Notes: generated by a model not told the origin, from the sequence alone. Shown: positions 27,769 to 37,301, numbered from the stretch's first letter. The stretch is 64,000 nucleotides of DNA from Bacteroidota bacterium (GCA_021789975.1 JAJYIT010000011.1:52691-116690); one strand, 5' to 3'. Numbers and translations are program-made.

Positions 27769-28929
27769 TCAATTCTTTGAGCTGCTTTCGTTTGGCGGAA
27801 GAATTCTTCTTGCTGTCACGAACCTGTCCAGGTCATACTGGTCGAACGCGGAATCGGTCTTCAGAAGGCTGCTGATTTGCACACGGTCACTGGAGTGAAT
27901 GAAATAGCCGTTGCCAAGGTATATTGCGACATGAACTATCTTTGCAGGTTTGCCGTCTTCGGCCTTCTTACCGAAGAAGAGAAGATCTCCCTTTCTCAGG
28001 TTTTCAAAATTAGGCCCGGGGTTGATCTTTTCGCCGACGTTCACCTGCTGACTCGCGTCTCGCGGAAGCTTGATGTCGTTCATCCTGTACACCGTCTTGA
28101 CGAAGCCCGAGCAGTCAACTCCTTTCGTGCTCGTTCCACCCCAGAGGTAAGGGAATCCGAGAAGCCTCTTCGCAACCATCTCTACGCCGTCTGCCGTTGG
28201 TTTGTGAGTCGCCAAATAGTGAGTGTATGAATCGACATCGTTAGAAGAAACGAAACCGGTTCTACCGTCGGGTAGCTCAACCTTGTAACTGGCGCCGGAT
28301 TTCTGAACCGGTGTGAGGAGATCCGCCATCACGGCGTCGGATACAGTTCCGCCGTCAGACACAGGCGTGCTACGGACGGTAGTGTATATTGCAGTGACCA
28401 GCAGTTTGTCCTTGGCATTGTATGCTGCCAGCTCGGAAGAATCCACGCGGCGTATGATTCCAGGCTGTGCCCACCCGAGGTACTTATCTTCACATTGTAC
28501 GTACAGCCAGCCGTGATGACGCTTCAGGACTCTCACCGTGTGTCCAAGGAGTACCTGGGTCACCAACTGCGATTCGTACTTTGGATACTGGTAAATATTG
28601 CCGACGCTTACGTCGACGATTCCGTCGATCACATTGTCGAGATTCGGATCTGGTAGAACATCGACGGAGTCTATGATGTTTTCTCCCGTGACCTTTCGGA
28701 CTTCGGAAAAGAGGATGTCCTTTGCAAAGAGTCTGTCGGTCTCGCCGCTTAATATCACATATTTCCCGCTGTCGCGAGCGGTAATGTCGAACACGGCTGT
28801 GCGCGGGTCGGGAGCGAATTGAGTCTTCAGTGAATCTATTACGTTTTTGATTTTGACAACCCGCATATCCGTCTTGCTGCAGCCTGCGATGAGGAGAGTT
28901 AAGGTGCTAAAGAGTAACAAACGTTTCAT
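27769..28929 (-). CDS. C40 (NlpC/P60) peptidase lipoprotein with SH3 domains
   Basis: A 386-residue exported lipoprotein: lipobox LLIAGCSK, then bacterial SH3-like regions (about 110-240), then an NlpC/P60 peptidase domain (about 250-385). Catalytic residues are clear: Cys in GVDCSGFVKT, His in KIVHVAIYLG and the third polar residue in YFIHSSD. YLWGGTSTKG precedes the Cys as in the YkfC family, which cleaves gamma-D-Glu-diamino acid bonds after a free L-Ala and releases L-Ala-D-Glu. The neighbouring dipeptide epimerase would use that product, so I infer a YkfC-like role in murein peptide recycling. Confidence 0.88.
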   Translation of the reverse strand: MKRLLLFSTLTLLIAGCSKTDMRVVKIKNVIDSLKTQFAPDPRTAVFDITARDSGKYVILSGETDRLFAKDILFSEVRKVTGENIIDSVDVLPDPNLDNVIDGIVDVSVGNIYQYPKYESQLVTQVLLGHTVRVLKRHHGWLYVQCEDKYLGWAQPGIIRRVDSSELAAYNAKDKLLVTAIYTTVRSTPVSDGGTVSDAVMADLLTPVQKSGASYKVELPDGRTGFVSSNDVDSYTHYLATHKPTADGVEMVAKRLLGFPYLWGGTSTKGVDCSGFVKTVYRMNDIKLPRDASQQVNVGEKINPGPNFENLRKGDLLFFGKKAEDGKPAKIVHVAIYLGNGYFIHSSDRVQISSLLKTDSAFDQYDLDRFVTARRILPPNESSSKN

Positions 28930-29044
28930 TTCTAAAACCTCGATTGGTAATTACATGTTAAGTTATCAAACACTTGGCGAATTGGCAATCTGCCCATGAT
29001 AGAATCAAGATTCACTTGTATCCCGCAATGACCCGAGATAAGCC

Positions 29045-29890
29045 TTATTTCTTCATTCGGTCGTAGTACAGTGCGGCTGCGCCAAGTATTGCCACGTTCT
29101 CAACGGTTGAAACATCTATGACTATGTTGGCGACAGACTTGCCGTACACAAATTCGGAGATCGATTCATACATTGCCTCTCTGAACATATCAAACGATTT
29201 GCTGACCGAGCCTCCCAAAATAATGATCTCCGGATCGACCGCATACATTATAAGCTTTATTGCCTCGCCGATGTTCAAACCGAACTCCCGGAAAATCCCG
29301 ACCGCCTTCGGATCTCCTCCCTTTGCTTTTCTATATAGTTCTTCTCCGCTGGACTTTTTTTCGCTTGCGAAGAACTGCCCACTGCAGTAATACTCGTAGT
29401 TTTTCTCTCTGAATGAAATTGTGCCGAATTCACCGGCACCACAGTTCCTTCCTGAATAGAGCTTTCCGTTTATTATCAGCCCGGCACCTAAACCGGTGCC
29501 GACAATTAATCCGACAATGTCATCGTAATTTTTACCCCCCCCGAAATACTTTTCCCCTACGGCAAAACAGTTCGCGTCATTATTGACATAAACGGGTTTG
29601 GCGAATTCTTTCTCGAGAATTTCCTTCAGGTGGACTTCTTTCCACGACGGTATGTTCTGTACGTCATACACAATTCCTTTTTTGACATCGACAACGCTTG
29701 GAACGCCGACGCCGATCCCCGCAATCTCATCCAAAGAAAACTTGCGGATTAATCCCGATATATCGTCAACTACGTCGTTGGGATTCGTAGTGTTTCGTAT
29801 CGGAATCGCCTCCACTCTTGTCAACACATCGTTCTCAACGAGTCCAGCCCGGACGTTAGTGCCGCCGAGGTCAATACCGAGAATTGCCAT
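29045..29890 (-). CDS. ROK-family sugar kinase
   Basis: A ROK-family kinase of about 281 residues, probably phosphorylating glucose or an amino sugar in the cytoplasm. The phosphate-binding DLGGTNVRAGLV, substrate-binding VNNDANCFAVGE and GLIVGTGLGAGL motifs are intact. The zinc motif normally found as GHxxx...CxCGxxGC is missing: the sequence reads GEFGTISFREKNYEYYCSGQFF, keeping one Cys. There is no helix-turn-helix, so it is a kinase rather than a NagC/Mlc regulator. I start at the ATG for MAILGIDLGG. A GTG nine codons upstream is possible. It is followed upstream in the transcript by a sugar permease. Confidence 0.85.
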   Translation of the reverse strand: MAILGIDLGGTNVRAGLVENDVLTRVEAIPIRNTTNPNDVVDDISGLIRKFSLDEIAGIGVGVPSVVDVKKGIVYDVQNIPSWKEVHLKEILEKEFAKPVYVNNDANCFAVGEKYFGGGKNYDDIVGLIVGTGLGAGLIINGKLYSGRNCGAGEFGTISFREKNYEYYCSGQFFASEKKSSGEELYRKAKGGDPKAVGIFREFGLNIGEAIKLIMYAVDPEIIILGGSVSKSFDMFREAMYESISEFVYGKSVANIVIDVSTVENVAILGAAALYYDRMKK

Positions 29891-30022
29891 ATAAAATTCT
29901 TCTTTCAGTAGTTTCACCGCAGAGTCGCGAACTGCCTACGGGCAGACCGGGGTGCAATGACTTCTTGTATACAAGACTTGTTTGCGCCTCTCCGTCTCCG
30001 CGATTTTCTTGTTTTCTCAGGA

Positions 30023-31291
30023 TCATTTAGCTGTGGCCATCTCTTTCTTCATTTTCTTCTTCATGCTGATCGTTTCGTTTGTTATGAGGGGCTTTGCCCA
30101 TATTCCTACGCTGAAGATATATGCAAGTGTAAGGTAGATCAGGAACATTCCGGTCCTCAACCCAAAGGTGTCGCCGAGCCACCCGATGACCACCTGGATT
30201 ATAGCACCGCCAATTATACCCGTGACCAGTATTCCTGAAAATGAACCATGATGACTCTCTAAGGAATTCATGGCAAGTGAAAAAACGATTGGCCATTGAA
30301 CCGAGAGCGCAAAACCGACACCCTGGAACGCGAATTTGGACATGTTAGTGGTTCCGAACAAAGCTATGGAAAGGAAGGTCACTGCCAATATGACTGCACC
30401 TACCAAGACCCTCCTGCTGTCGAAGAATTTCAGAAGTACCAGGCCGAGAACACCTCCGACAGCCATCCATCCCCAAAATCCGCCGACAATATCGGCACCG
30501 ACGAGAGGATTGACTCCGTGATAAGTTTGAAGGAATTTTGACAGCCAGTAGGAAACGCCTTGCTCTGTCCCAACATACGCAAAAATTCCGATGAAAAACA
30601 ATCTGACCGTCTTTCGCTTGAACAAGTTCTTGTGAGTTTCCCATGTTCCCGCGATCTCGTCTTCCTTTCTTTCAACGGCAGGGAATTTGGAGAGCCAGAT
30701 TATCACTACCATCGCGAGGAAGATCAGCGCGAACACCCAGTAGAGCGATGTCCAGTGAAGGGATGGTGGTACAAGCCCTGAAAATATCGATTTCACGGCG
30801 TTTTGTCCCGAGCGGGCGGAGAGGCTGGTTATCAGATACGTAAGAAAAAGTGGGGCGAGGAAAGAGGCACCGCCGAAAATTAATTGTGCCAGGACGGAGT
30901 TGAAAGCATAATGCTCTTCTCCCCCGGAGACTCTCAGGAGCGGATTGATTGCAACTTGGAGCATCGCCATACCCGCTCCCATCAGGAACAAAGAGATAAG
31001 GAATACCAGGTAATGTGGGAAGAGAGAAAACAGCGTCGCTCCGGCGAATGCCACAATGAATGCTGCCACCATGATTGCTCTTTCTTTGTACTTCTCTACC
31101 AGCATTCCCGCAGGTATGGACAACACACCGTAGGCAATAAAAAATGCGAACGGCAACAAACCCGCGAGAGTGAGACTCAGGCTGAAACTCTGGATCACGT
31201 CCGGGTTAAGCGCACCTAATATGTTCGTGATGAATGAAATCACGAAAAATGTCAGAAAGATCAGAACAACGATGTAGTAATTTCGTTTCAT
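30023..31291 (-). CDS. FucP-type sugar MFS transporter
   Basis: A protein of about 422 residues with 12 membrane helices, of the fucose/glucose-galactose/GlcNAc permease branch of the major facilitator superfamily (FucP/NagP). The N-terminal LTFFVISFITNILGALNPDV and GVLSIPAGMLVEKYKERA, and the mid-protein GAGMAMLQVAINPLLR, match this branch. In other Bacteroidota relatives, members near chitinases or NagZ import N-acetylglucosamine. The start is the internal ATG (MKRNYYIV), which has AAAGGA five bases upstream. An ATG six codons earlier is less well placed. The kinase gene downstream and glycosidases upstream support an amino-sugar substrate, by inference. Confidence 0.86.
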   Translation of the reverse strand: MKRNYYIVVLIFLTFFVISFITNILGALNPDVIQSFSLSLTLAGLLPFAFFIAYGVLSIPAGMLVEKYKERAIMVAAFIVAFAGATLFSLFPHYLVFLISLFLMGAGMAMLQVAINPLLRVSGGEEHYAFNSVLAQLIFGGASFLAPLFLTYLITSLSARSGQNAVKSIFSGLVPPSLHWTSLYWVFALIFLAMVVIIWLSKFPAVERKEDEIAGTWETHKNLFKRKTVRLFFIGIFAYVGTEQGVSYWLSKFLQTYHGVNPLVGADIVGGFWGWMAVGGVLGLVLLKFFDSRRVLVGAVILAVTFLSIALFGTTNMSKFAFQGVGFALSVQWPIVFSLAMNSLESHHGSFSGILVTGIIGGAIIQVVIGWLGDTFGLRTGMFLIYLTLAYIFSVGIWAKPLITNETISMKKKMKKEMATAK

Positions 31292-31342
31292 GTTTGTCCT
31301 TTCGCTCATTAGAACGCTTCAAGATCTTGTTGTCGAGAGAAG

Positions 31343-31400
31343 CACGGATTTCCTGCGCCATGGCCGGAGCTCGTTTTCCTGCAGGACACGAAAATCCGTG
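31343..31400. repeat. intergenic inverted repeat between GH2 and permease genes
   Basis: CACGGATTT (31343-31351) and AAATCCGTG (31392-31400) are perfect nine-base arms, extended inward by CCTGC/GCAGG. The hairpin lies downstream of the GH2 stop and upstream of the sugar permease start. It may reduce read-through or stabilise a processed mRNA end. There is no T-tract of the kind expected for an intrinsic terminator. Confidence 0.45.
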
Positions 31401-31443
31401 ATCTCCTTCGTATTTAGTCTGTGAATCTTGCCGTGCGCACTTT

Positions 31444-34170
31444 TTATTGCCGGACGTTCCATCCTGTTACTTCCAGCCTTGGGGCGTGACCGTGAAGATT
31501 GCGGGCAAAGAAGTAGCCTCTGATGGTTCGTGTCTCGCCGGGCAATAATGAAACATAGTTCTCGTCCCAGAATATCGGAAGCACCGGGTCGTCAATGTTC
31601 TCGGGCCTTACCGAAAGATATGTCATGAATGCAAGCTCGCGGCTTGGATTATGAAGGGTGACAGTGACCATGTATCGGTCGCCTTTCTTTTCGAATGCCT
31701 TTTTGACATTCAGCGACACCTCTTTGAGACTGTTCAGCTCTCTAAGATCGGCATGTGTACTCTCTGTTGAGTACCATGTCGATGTTTTCTCCAGGATGAC
31801 GTCAGGAGTTGTTGAGAGGGCATAGAAATTTGCATCGAGCAGTTTACCGCCTTTGAATAGCCTGAGATCGAGAAAGTACGTTGTCGAAAGTGAAGCTATT
31901 TCGGGGAGTTTGAATATCTTCTCAGAGGCGTTTGCCGGCGCATTTATGATTCTCTTGAAGCTGTACATCTCTTTCATGTCGAAGTTGAACACTCTTGCCA
32001 GCAGGGTGATGCCTTTGCGGGAGTGAAGCGCAGAGTTAACGACGACTATCTCACTGTCGGCGCTGTTATAAACGGCGTGCAACGGCATACACGCTTCCTG
32101 TGCACCGTAGAATGCGCCGGTTGGATTCAAGTAGTAATCGAATAGTTGCCACCACATTTTCGGCCAGGCAGAGTTATACATCCATTGGATAACGCCGGTT
32201 GAGATGAACTTGTTGGCACCGAAAGCTTCATACATCCCGCGCATGGCGTCATAACTGATAAGCTGTGCCTTTCGCTCGTAGTCGACAAGGGTCTGCGGCA
32301 CGCCGAGACTGCTGTCTATCGCGTGGTTATACGTCGTCAGGCGCTGAAATTTGCCACGGGAACAGTGGTAGTACCATTCGCCATTTATCGGCCAGAGCGA
32401 ATCGGGTGAAAGCATTTTCTTGAGCGAGCTTATTCTCGGCACCTGAGGGCCTGGTCCGGTCTCCGTGTTGAACCCGAATGCCCCACCATGTGAGGTATCG
32501 GCAAACCAATAAACCGGAGGTACGTAATCGTACGGCCCGCGCATCTTGACTCTGGTCGGGCCGGTAATCGCGCTCGTGTGTTCGGCTGCGGATGCCAGGA
32601 ATGGGCGTGTCGGATCATACTTATGGAGGATTTCCTGGTAATCATTTTCCAATGCCGGTCGAGGCCATTTATCACTTCCGTACAACCATACGTAAATGCT
32701 CGGATGATTTCGCAGCCAGAGTATCTGGTCCTTGAAGTATTCGGCTGCCAGCTTCATCTCCTCGGGTGATCTTATGCAGCCATATTTGTCTTCAGGTATG
32801 CCCATCAGATTCTGCCACTCCCATTGGCAGCTGAACCCGACCATGATGAGGATTCCTTTCTCGTCGCAGAGGTTATAAATGTCGCTGTTCTCCCCCCAGA
32901 AACCTTCCATCCTGATCGCGTTCAGGTGCATGTTGACCGCGTAGTCGATCTCAGCTTCGACCTTGTGTTTGTCCTGCTGGAGGAATATCTGGTCGGCCCA
33001 TCCGCCGCCGCGAATCAGGATCTTCTTCCCGTTCAACATGTATCCGCGGAAACCTTCCGGTGTAATGAAATCGTTAACCTGCCTGATGCCGAACCTGGTA
33101 TCGGAATAGTCCGTGACAATCCCATCGGAGTTATTTGGCAGACCGGTACGAAAATCGAGATGGAGCGAATAGAGGTCCGGTTTGCCGAAGTCATGTGTCC
33201 ACCATAGGTGTGGATCATGTACGATGAGCTGGGGAAAATCTTTCGTCTTAAAGACGACAGTTTTCGTTTCGTGCGGGGCCAAAACGACCTTCTGAGAAAA
33301 CGAGTTGGACTTTGCCTTCCCTGCCTCTGGCCTCTGTTTGGTCATAATTGCTCCGCCCGGAAGTCCATGATTAAAAAAGGCCTTGTTATGGCCGGTTCCA
33401 TTGGAGTAAATGTCGTACAAGAACGAACCTTCAAGAGTCCCGGTCACATCGTGATCGGTATTGTTGGTCAGCTGTGCTGAGACGGTGAGCTCAGCTTTCT
33501 TCAGCGTGGCGGTGTCCACTTTTGTGGCGACAAACGGATACTGGATCGAGACATCACCGCTCATGTGAACCTCGATCGGTCTCCACAGTCCCATGTCATG
33601 GTCTGCCGGTTCCGGGCTCCAGTCAACGAATCCGATTGTGTAGGCACCGGGGGTCGGTTTGTCTACCAGGATCGCGAGGACATTCTCCCCGCCATAGTTG
33701 ACGTACTTTGTGACGTCAAACTCAAATTGACGAAATGCTCCGACCACTGAGTTGCTGTCGGCAATCAAGGTCCCGTTCAACCAGATCTCCGCCTTGTAAT
33801 TTATCCCGAGGAATTTGAGTGTGACATGATCCGTCCGGGCAGTACTGGCAGGAAGCTCGAAGACTGTTCTGTACCACCATGGTTTCACAAATATCGAATC
33901 GGGAATTTTGTCGAGGTTACGTCCCTGGAACGGGTTCTTGAAAACTCCGTCGGCAACCAAGTTCCCGAGCACGGTGGAGGGAACCGTAGCGTCGTACCAT
34001 CCATCGGGACGAAAAGACCCTTTGGAGATGGCTGCTCCCGATTCCGCGACGTTTTCCGAAGATTGGATTTTCCAGTTGTTTTCAAGTTGGAAGCTGTTTC
34101 CCTTGACCGCCGCAGCTGCGGACGCGACAGCAAGGAAGAATAGTGCTGCATACATCAGTAAATGTCTCAT
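31444..34170 (-). CDS. exported glycoside hydrolase family 2 protein (exo-glucosaminidase-like)
   Basis: A GH2-type exo-glycosidase of about 908 residues with a signal peptide (MRHLLMYAALFFLAVASAAAA). Domains run as N-terminal jelly roll (DATVPSTVLGNLVADG, FVKPWWYRTVFELP), Ig-like, (beta/alpha)8 barrel (FRGYMLNGKKILIRGGGWAD, NAIRMEGFWGE, VGFSCQWEW, WLYGSDKWPRP) and C-terminal Ig-like domains. GFNTETGPGP contains the Glu expected as nucleophile. The architecture best matches the exo-beta-D-glucosaminidase (CsxA-like) and mannosidase branch, so chitosan-like or other amino-sugar chains are plausible. The start chosen gives a clean signal peptide. The frame opens 11 codons earlier. It has no T9SS tail, suggesting a periplasmic location. 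Confidence 0.83.
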   Translation of the reverse strand: MRHLLMYAALFFLAVASAAAAVKGNSFQLENNWKIQSSENVAESGAAISKGSFRPDGWYDATVPSTVLGNLVADGVFKNPFQGRNLDKIPDSIFVKPWWYRTVFELPASTARTDHVTLKFLGINYKAEIWLNGTLIADSNSVVGAFRQFEFDVTKYVNYGGENVLAILVDKPTPGAYTIGFVDWSPEPADHDMGLWRPIEVHMSGDVSIQYPFVATKVDTATLKKAELTVSAQLTNNTDHDVTGTLEGSFLYDIYSNGTGHNKAFFNHGLPGGAIMTKQRPEAGKAKSNSFSQKVVLAPHETKTVVFKTKDFPQLIVHDPHLWWTHDFGKPDLYSLHLDFRTGLPNNSDGIVTDYSDTRFGIRQVNDFITPEGFRGYMLNGKKILIRGGGWADQIFLQQDKHKVEAEIDYAVNMHLNAIRMEGFWGENSDIYNLCDEKGILIMVGFSCQWEWQNLMGIPEDKYGCIRSPEEMKLAAEYFKDQILWLRNHPSIYVWLYGSDKWPRPALENDYQEILHKYDPTRPFLASAAEHTSAITGPTRVKMRGPYDYVPPVYWFADTSHGGAFGFNTETGPGPQVPRISSLKKMLSPDSLWPINGEWYYHCSRGKFQRLTTYNHAIDSSLGVPQTLVDYERKAQLISYDAMRGMYEAFGANKFISTGVIQWMYNSAWPKMWWQLFDYYLNPTGAFYGAQEACMPLHAVYNSADSEIVVVNSALHSRKGITLLARVFNFDMKEMYSFKRIINAPANASEKIFKLPEIASLSTTYFLDLRLFKGGKLLDANFYALSTTPDVILEKTSTWYSTESTHADLRELNSLKEVSLNVKKAFEKKGDRYMVTVTLHNPSRELAFMTYLSVRPENIDDPVLPIFWDENYVSLLPGETRTIRGYFFARNLHGHAPRLEVTGWNVRQ

Positions 34171-34198
34171 ATCCCGCCTTTGAATAAAGTAAAAGTTA

Positions 34199-34241
34199 AC
34201 CACATAGCCACTTGGAAGTAGATTCTCTGTGGCTATGTGGT
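34199..34241. terminator. perfect 13-bp hairpin between GH3 fusion and GH2 genes
   Basis: ACCACATAGCCAC (34199-34211) and GTGGCTATGTGGT (34229-34241) are perfect inverted arms with a 17-base loop. On the transcribed (-) strand the stem is followed by TAACTTTTACTTT, a loose T-rich stretch. It could be a partial terminator or attenuator separating the GH3 fusion gene from the downstream GH2, permease and kinase genes. Confidence 0.45.
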
Positions 34242-34250
34242 ATAATTATT

Positions 34251-37200
34251 TCACTTCGGATTTTCCAAAGCCTCGATAACTGCATCATGGATCCTCGGTC
34301 TGGCACGGCCGATCTTTTCGTCCAACCTGGTCGGACAGACCCTGTTCGTCATAAGGAGTACAATGAGATGGCGCACCGGATCTACCCACACGGAAGTGCC
34401 CGTATAGCCCAGATGTCCCCACGAACCGGGCGAAAAGAATTTGCCCGCACTATTCCCCCAATAATCCGGAATGTCACGAGTAGGGGAACCGGGAGCACGC
34501 GACACTTTCGTGTCCCACCCGAGCCCGCGCGTGCTTAGATTCGACTGTCTGCGGGTGAATAGAGCTATGACCGAATCTTGCAGATAGCGGTGCCCATCAT
34601 ACACTCCGCCGTTCAGCATCATCTGCATCAGTCTCGCCAGGTTTGACGCGGTCGAAAATAATCCCGCATGCCCGGCCACGCCGCCGAGTGAGCGCGAATT
34701 TTCATCGTGAACATATCCCTGAATGTACTGATGTGCCACGGAATCATATTCCTCCGTTATGCATTCTTGTGTTAAGCTAAGCGGTGGCGTGAACATCGTG
34801 TGCGTCATCCCAAGCGGCTGATAGAAATTCTTCTCGAGGTAATCATTTAGAGGCATGCCGGTAATCTTCTCAATCACCTTTCCGAGTATGAGGAAATTGA
34901 TATCGCTGTAGCTCTCCTTTGTACCGGTCGGATAGACGAGGGGTGTGGCGTACAAAGAATCCCACATCGCCTGGTGCGCCGTGTCCCAGTTGCTCCCGAA
35001 GGAATCCGGCATAATGAAGTCCATCGGGTGAAGAAGCAGCCTGTGCAGCTGAGTGTCCGGGATAGCAGCAGTATGCCAAAGATGGTAGGGGGGATCGGGT
35101 GGTAGTCCGCTGTCATGCACCATGAGATTTTTAATTGTGACCTTTTCCTTCCCGTTCACGCCAAACTGAGGAATATATTTCGCAACAGGTGCATTTAAAT
35201 CGAGCTTCCCTTCCCCGTAAAGTCTCATCGCCGCTTGTGTCGTCGCCATGACTTTTGTCAGAGATGCGAGGTCGAACATAGTGTTAAGCTTGACCTTTCG
35301 GGAAAGTGGATCATAATCGAACGTGCCGTACGCCTTGTCGACTGCGACCAGCCCGTTCTTCGCAACTACGAGCTGCGCTCCGGGGAATGCGCTATCGGCG
35401 ATCCAGTAGTTTACAACGGAACCCAGTTTCGCCAGCCCATGCCTGGTGAAGCCTGCTTCCTGCGGATCGTCAGTAACGAACCTGAAGCTGGTTTTCGGAA
35501 TGTCTATGCCTGTGCCGTATGCTGCAGCACCGGGAATTGTCACCGGCAGTTTACCACTTACATTTATCTCACCAAACAGAGCCTCTACTGCCGCCTGGAT
35601 CGAGACTCTCATATTTCCATATGCACATACATACGCAGAAACGTCGGGGACGCTTCTGAGCAAGTACGGGTTACCGAATGAAACCATGACCGTCGGCTTT
35701 CCCGAGGCGCTTACTTTCTGGAGGAATGACTGTACCTGAGGAGGAAAGTCGACAGTGCCGAGTCCTGCACTCCATGATATGAAAGAAGGGATCAAAACAA
35801 TGTCCGCGTTGGTTACTGCATCCATCGCATTCTGGAAGTCGATCTCGTTCGATGACGGATCAATCTGTACGAACCGAACATCTTTGTATCTTTTCATCAG
35901 CTCCTGGCTGAAGTAGCTCGCTACCATCGGATTGCCGTTGTCGGAGACGACGAGGCAGAGTACTCGATCCGGTTGGTCGAACTGAAGCGGCAACACGTCA
36001 TTGTTGTTCTTTACAATGGTGATCGAGCGTCGTGCTGCTTGTTCCGCCAGCATCAGGTGATTTTCTGACCCTACGACTTGTGGAATCTCGTTAAGGTTCA
36101 CGAACCTTTCCGTATTCAAATGCAGCTCGGATTTTACTTCGAGAATTTTCCTTACTGCATTGTCTATCACCGATTCGCTGATCTCGCCGCGTTTCACGGC
36201 ATTCACGATTGCATCTATCGCAACAGTATTGTCAGGAGGCATGAGAACTATATCGGCGCCTGCTTTCACCGCGCGGATTGCTGCATCTGCTGCTGAGAAT
36301 TCCTTGGTGACTCCTTGCATGGTCATCGCGTCGGTAACGACAAGGCCGTGAAAACCGAGCGAGTCCTTCAGCAGATCCGTTGTGATGACCGGCGAAAGTG
36401 TACCGGGAACGTTGGGCTGGCTATCCAATTTCGGAAATGCGATATGCGCCACCATCACCGATTTTATTCCGGCGGCGATGTCCGCCCGGAACGGAACAAG
36501 CTCCATCGTGTCGAGTCTTGAATAACCGAAATTCACAACTGGCAATCCAATGTGCGAATCTACCTGTGTGTCTCCATGACCGGGGAAGTGCTTTGCAGTC
36601 GCGATTGCTCCTTCGCTCTGTACACCCGTTGCGAAGGCAGAGGCAAGACGGGCCACAAGATGCTGGTTTTCGCCGAATGATCGGACGTTAATGATCGGGT
36701 TTTCCGGGTTATCATTTACATCGGAAACGGGTGCATATACCTGGCCGACGCCGACGCTGCGAGCTTCTTCACCGACAACTCTTCCGAATTCATAAACGAG
36801 AGATGAGTCGCGAGTTGCTCCGAATGCCATATTGCTTGGAAAAGATACGCCGCCGAGTAATCGCATACCTAAACCGTACTCATAATCCGAAGAGACCAGC
36901 AACGGTATCTTTGCATATTTCTGAAGGCTGTTAAGGAGCATCGCCTGTTCATAAATATTTCCGAGAGACACCACAAAACCGCCGACCTGCTCATCCCGGA
37001 CCATGTGAACGAGCCTCAGGTATTCCGGGCTGCTGTGGCTGAGATATTGAGTCTCCGTAAAAGGAACGATCATTTGTGCGACTCTCTGACGGAGCGACAG
37101 TGAATTCAGCGTGCTGTCGACCCATGCCTTATCGACCACCCACTTGTAATTCCCTTTGTTCTCGGGCTGATAGAAAGAGCCCACGAGCCCGGATTGTGCA

Positions 37201-37301
37201 GACGCTGATTGTGGAGAACCGGATACGTTCGTTGACATGGTCGCGGCACCACATCCGACAAGAATCAGTGCTGCTGCAAAGAAGAGAGAAGATTTCGTCA
37301 T
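34251..37301 (-). CDS. GH3 (NagZ-like) / serine beta-lactamase-fold fusion lipoprotein
   Basis: A 1016-residue exported lipoprotein (LILVGCGAATM). The N-terminal half is a GH3 beta-N-acetylhexosaminidase: VSSDYEYGLGMRL, the NagZ-specific KHFPGHGDTQVDSH loop carrying the acid/base dyad, and nucleophile Asp in LVVTDAMTMQGV. A GH3 C-terminal domain (about 405-600) follows. The last ~390 residues are a class C beta-lactamase/DD-peptidase-like domain. It has SxxK in DLASLTKVMAT, YSD in place of Y-x-N, GHAGLFSTASNLARL, and HxG in GHLGYTGTS. One polypeptide could thus remove GlcNAc from muropeptides and act on D-Ala-containing peptides or esters. This fusion is recurrent in Bacteroidota. It is placed between two sugar-kinase genes of the same strand. 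Confidence 0.9.
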   Translation of the reverse strand: MTKSSLFFAAALILVGCGAATMSTNVSGSPQSASAQSGLVGSFYQPENKGNYKWVVDKAWVDSTLNSLSLRQRVAQMIVPFTETQYLSHSSPEYLRLVHMVRDEQVGGFVVSLGNIYEQAMLLNSLQKYAKIPLLVSSDYEYGLGMRLLGGVSFPSNMAFGATRDSSLVYEFGRVVGEEARSVGVGQVYAPVSDVNDNPENPIINVRSFGENQHLVARLASAFATGVQSEGAIATAKHFPGHGDTQVDSHIGLPVVNFGYSRLDTMELVPFRADIAAGIKSVMVAHIAFPKLDSQPNVPGTLSPVITTDLLKDSLGFHGLVVTDAMTMQGVTKEFSAADAAIRAVKAGADIVLMPPDNTVAIDAIVNAVKRGEISESVIDNAVRKILEVKSELHLNTERFVNLNEIPQVVGSENHLMLAEQAARRSITIVKNNNDVLPLQFDQPDRVLCLVVSDNGNPMVASYFSQELMKRYKDVRFVQIDPSSNEIDFQNAMDAVTNADIVLIPSFISWSAGLGTVDFPPQVQSFLQKVSASGKPTVMVSFGNPYLLRSVPDVSAYVCAYGNMRVSIQAAVEALFGEINVSGKLPVTIPGAAAYGTGIDIPKTSFRFVTDDPQEAGFTRHGLAKLGSVVNYWIADSAFPGAQLVVAKNGLVAVDKAYGTFDYDPLSRKVKLNTMFDLASLTKVMATTQAAMRLYGEGKLDLNAPVAKYIPQFGVNGKEKVTIKNLMVHDSGLPPDPPYHLWHTAAIPDTQLHRLLLHPMDFIMPDSFGSNWDTAHQAMWDSLYATPLVYPTGTKESYSDINFLILGKVIEKITGMPLNDYLEKNFYQPLGMTHTMFTPPLSLTQECITEEYDSVAHQYIQGYVHDENSRSLGGVAGHAGLFSTASNLARLMQMMLNGGVYDGHRYLQDSVIALFTRRQSNLSTRGLGWDTKVSRAPGSPTRDIPDYWGNSAGKFFSPGSWGHLGYTGTSVWVDPVRHLIVLLMTNRVCPTRLDEKIGRARPRIHDAVIEALENPK

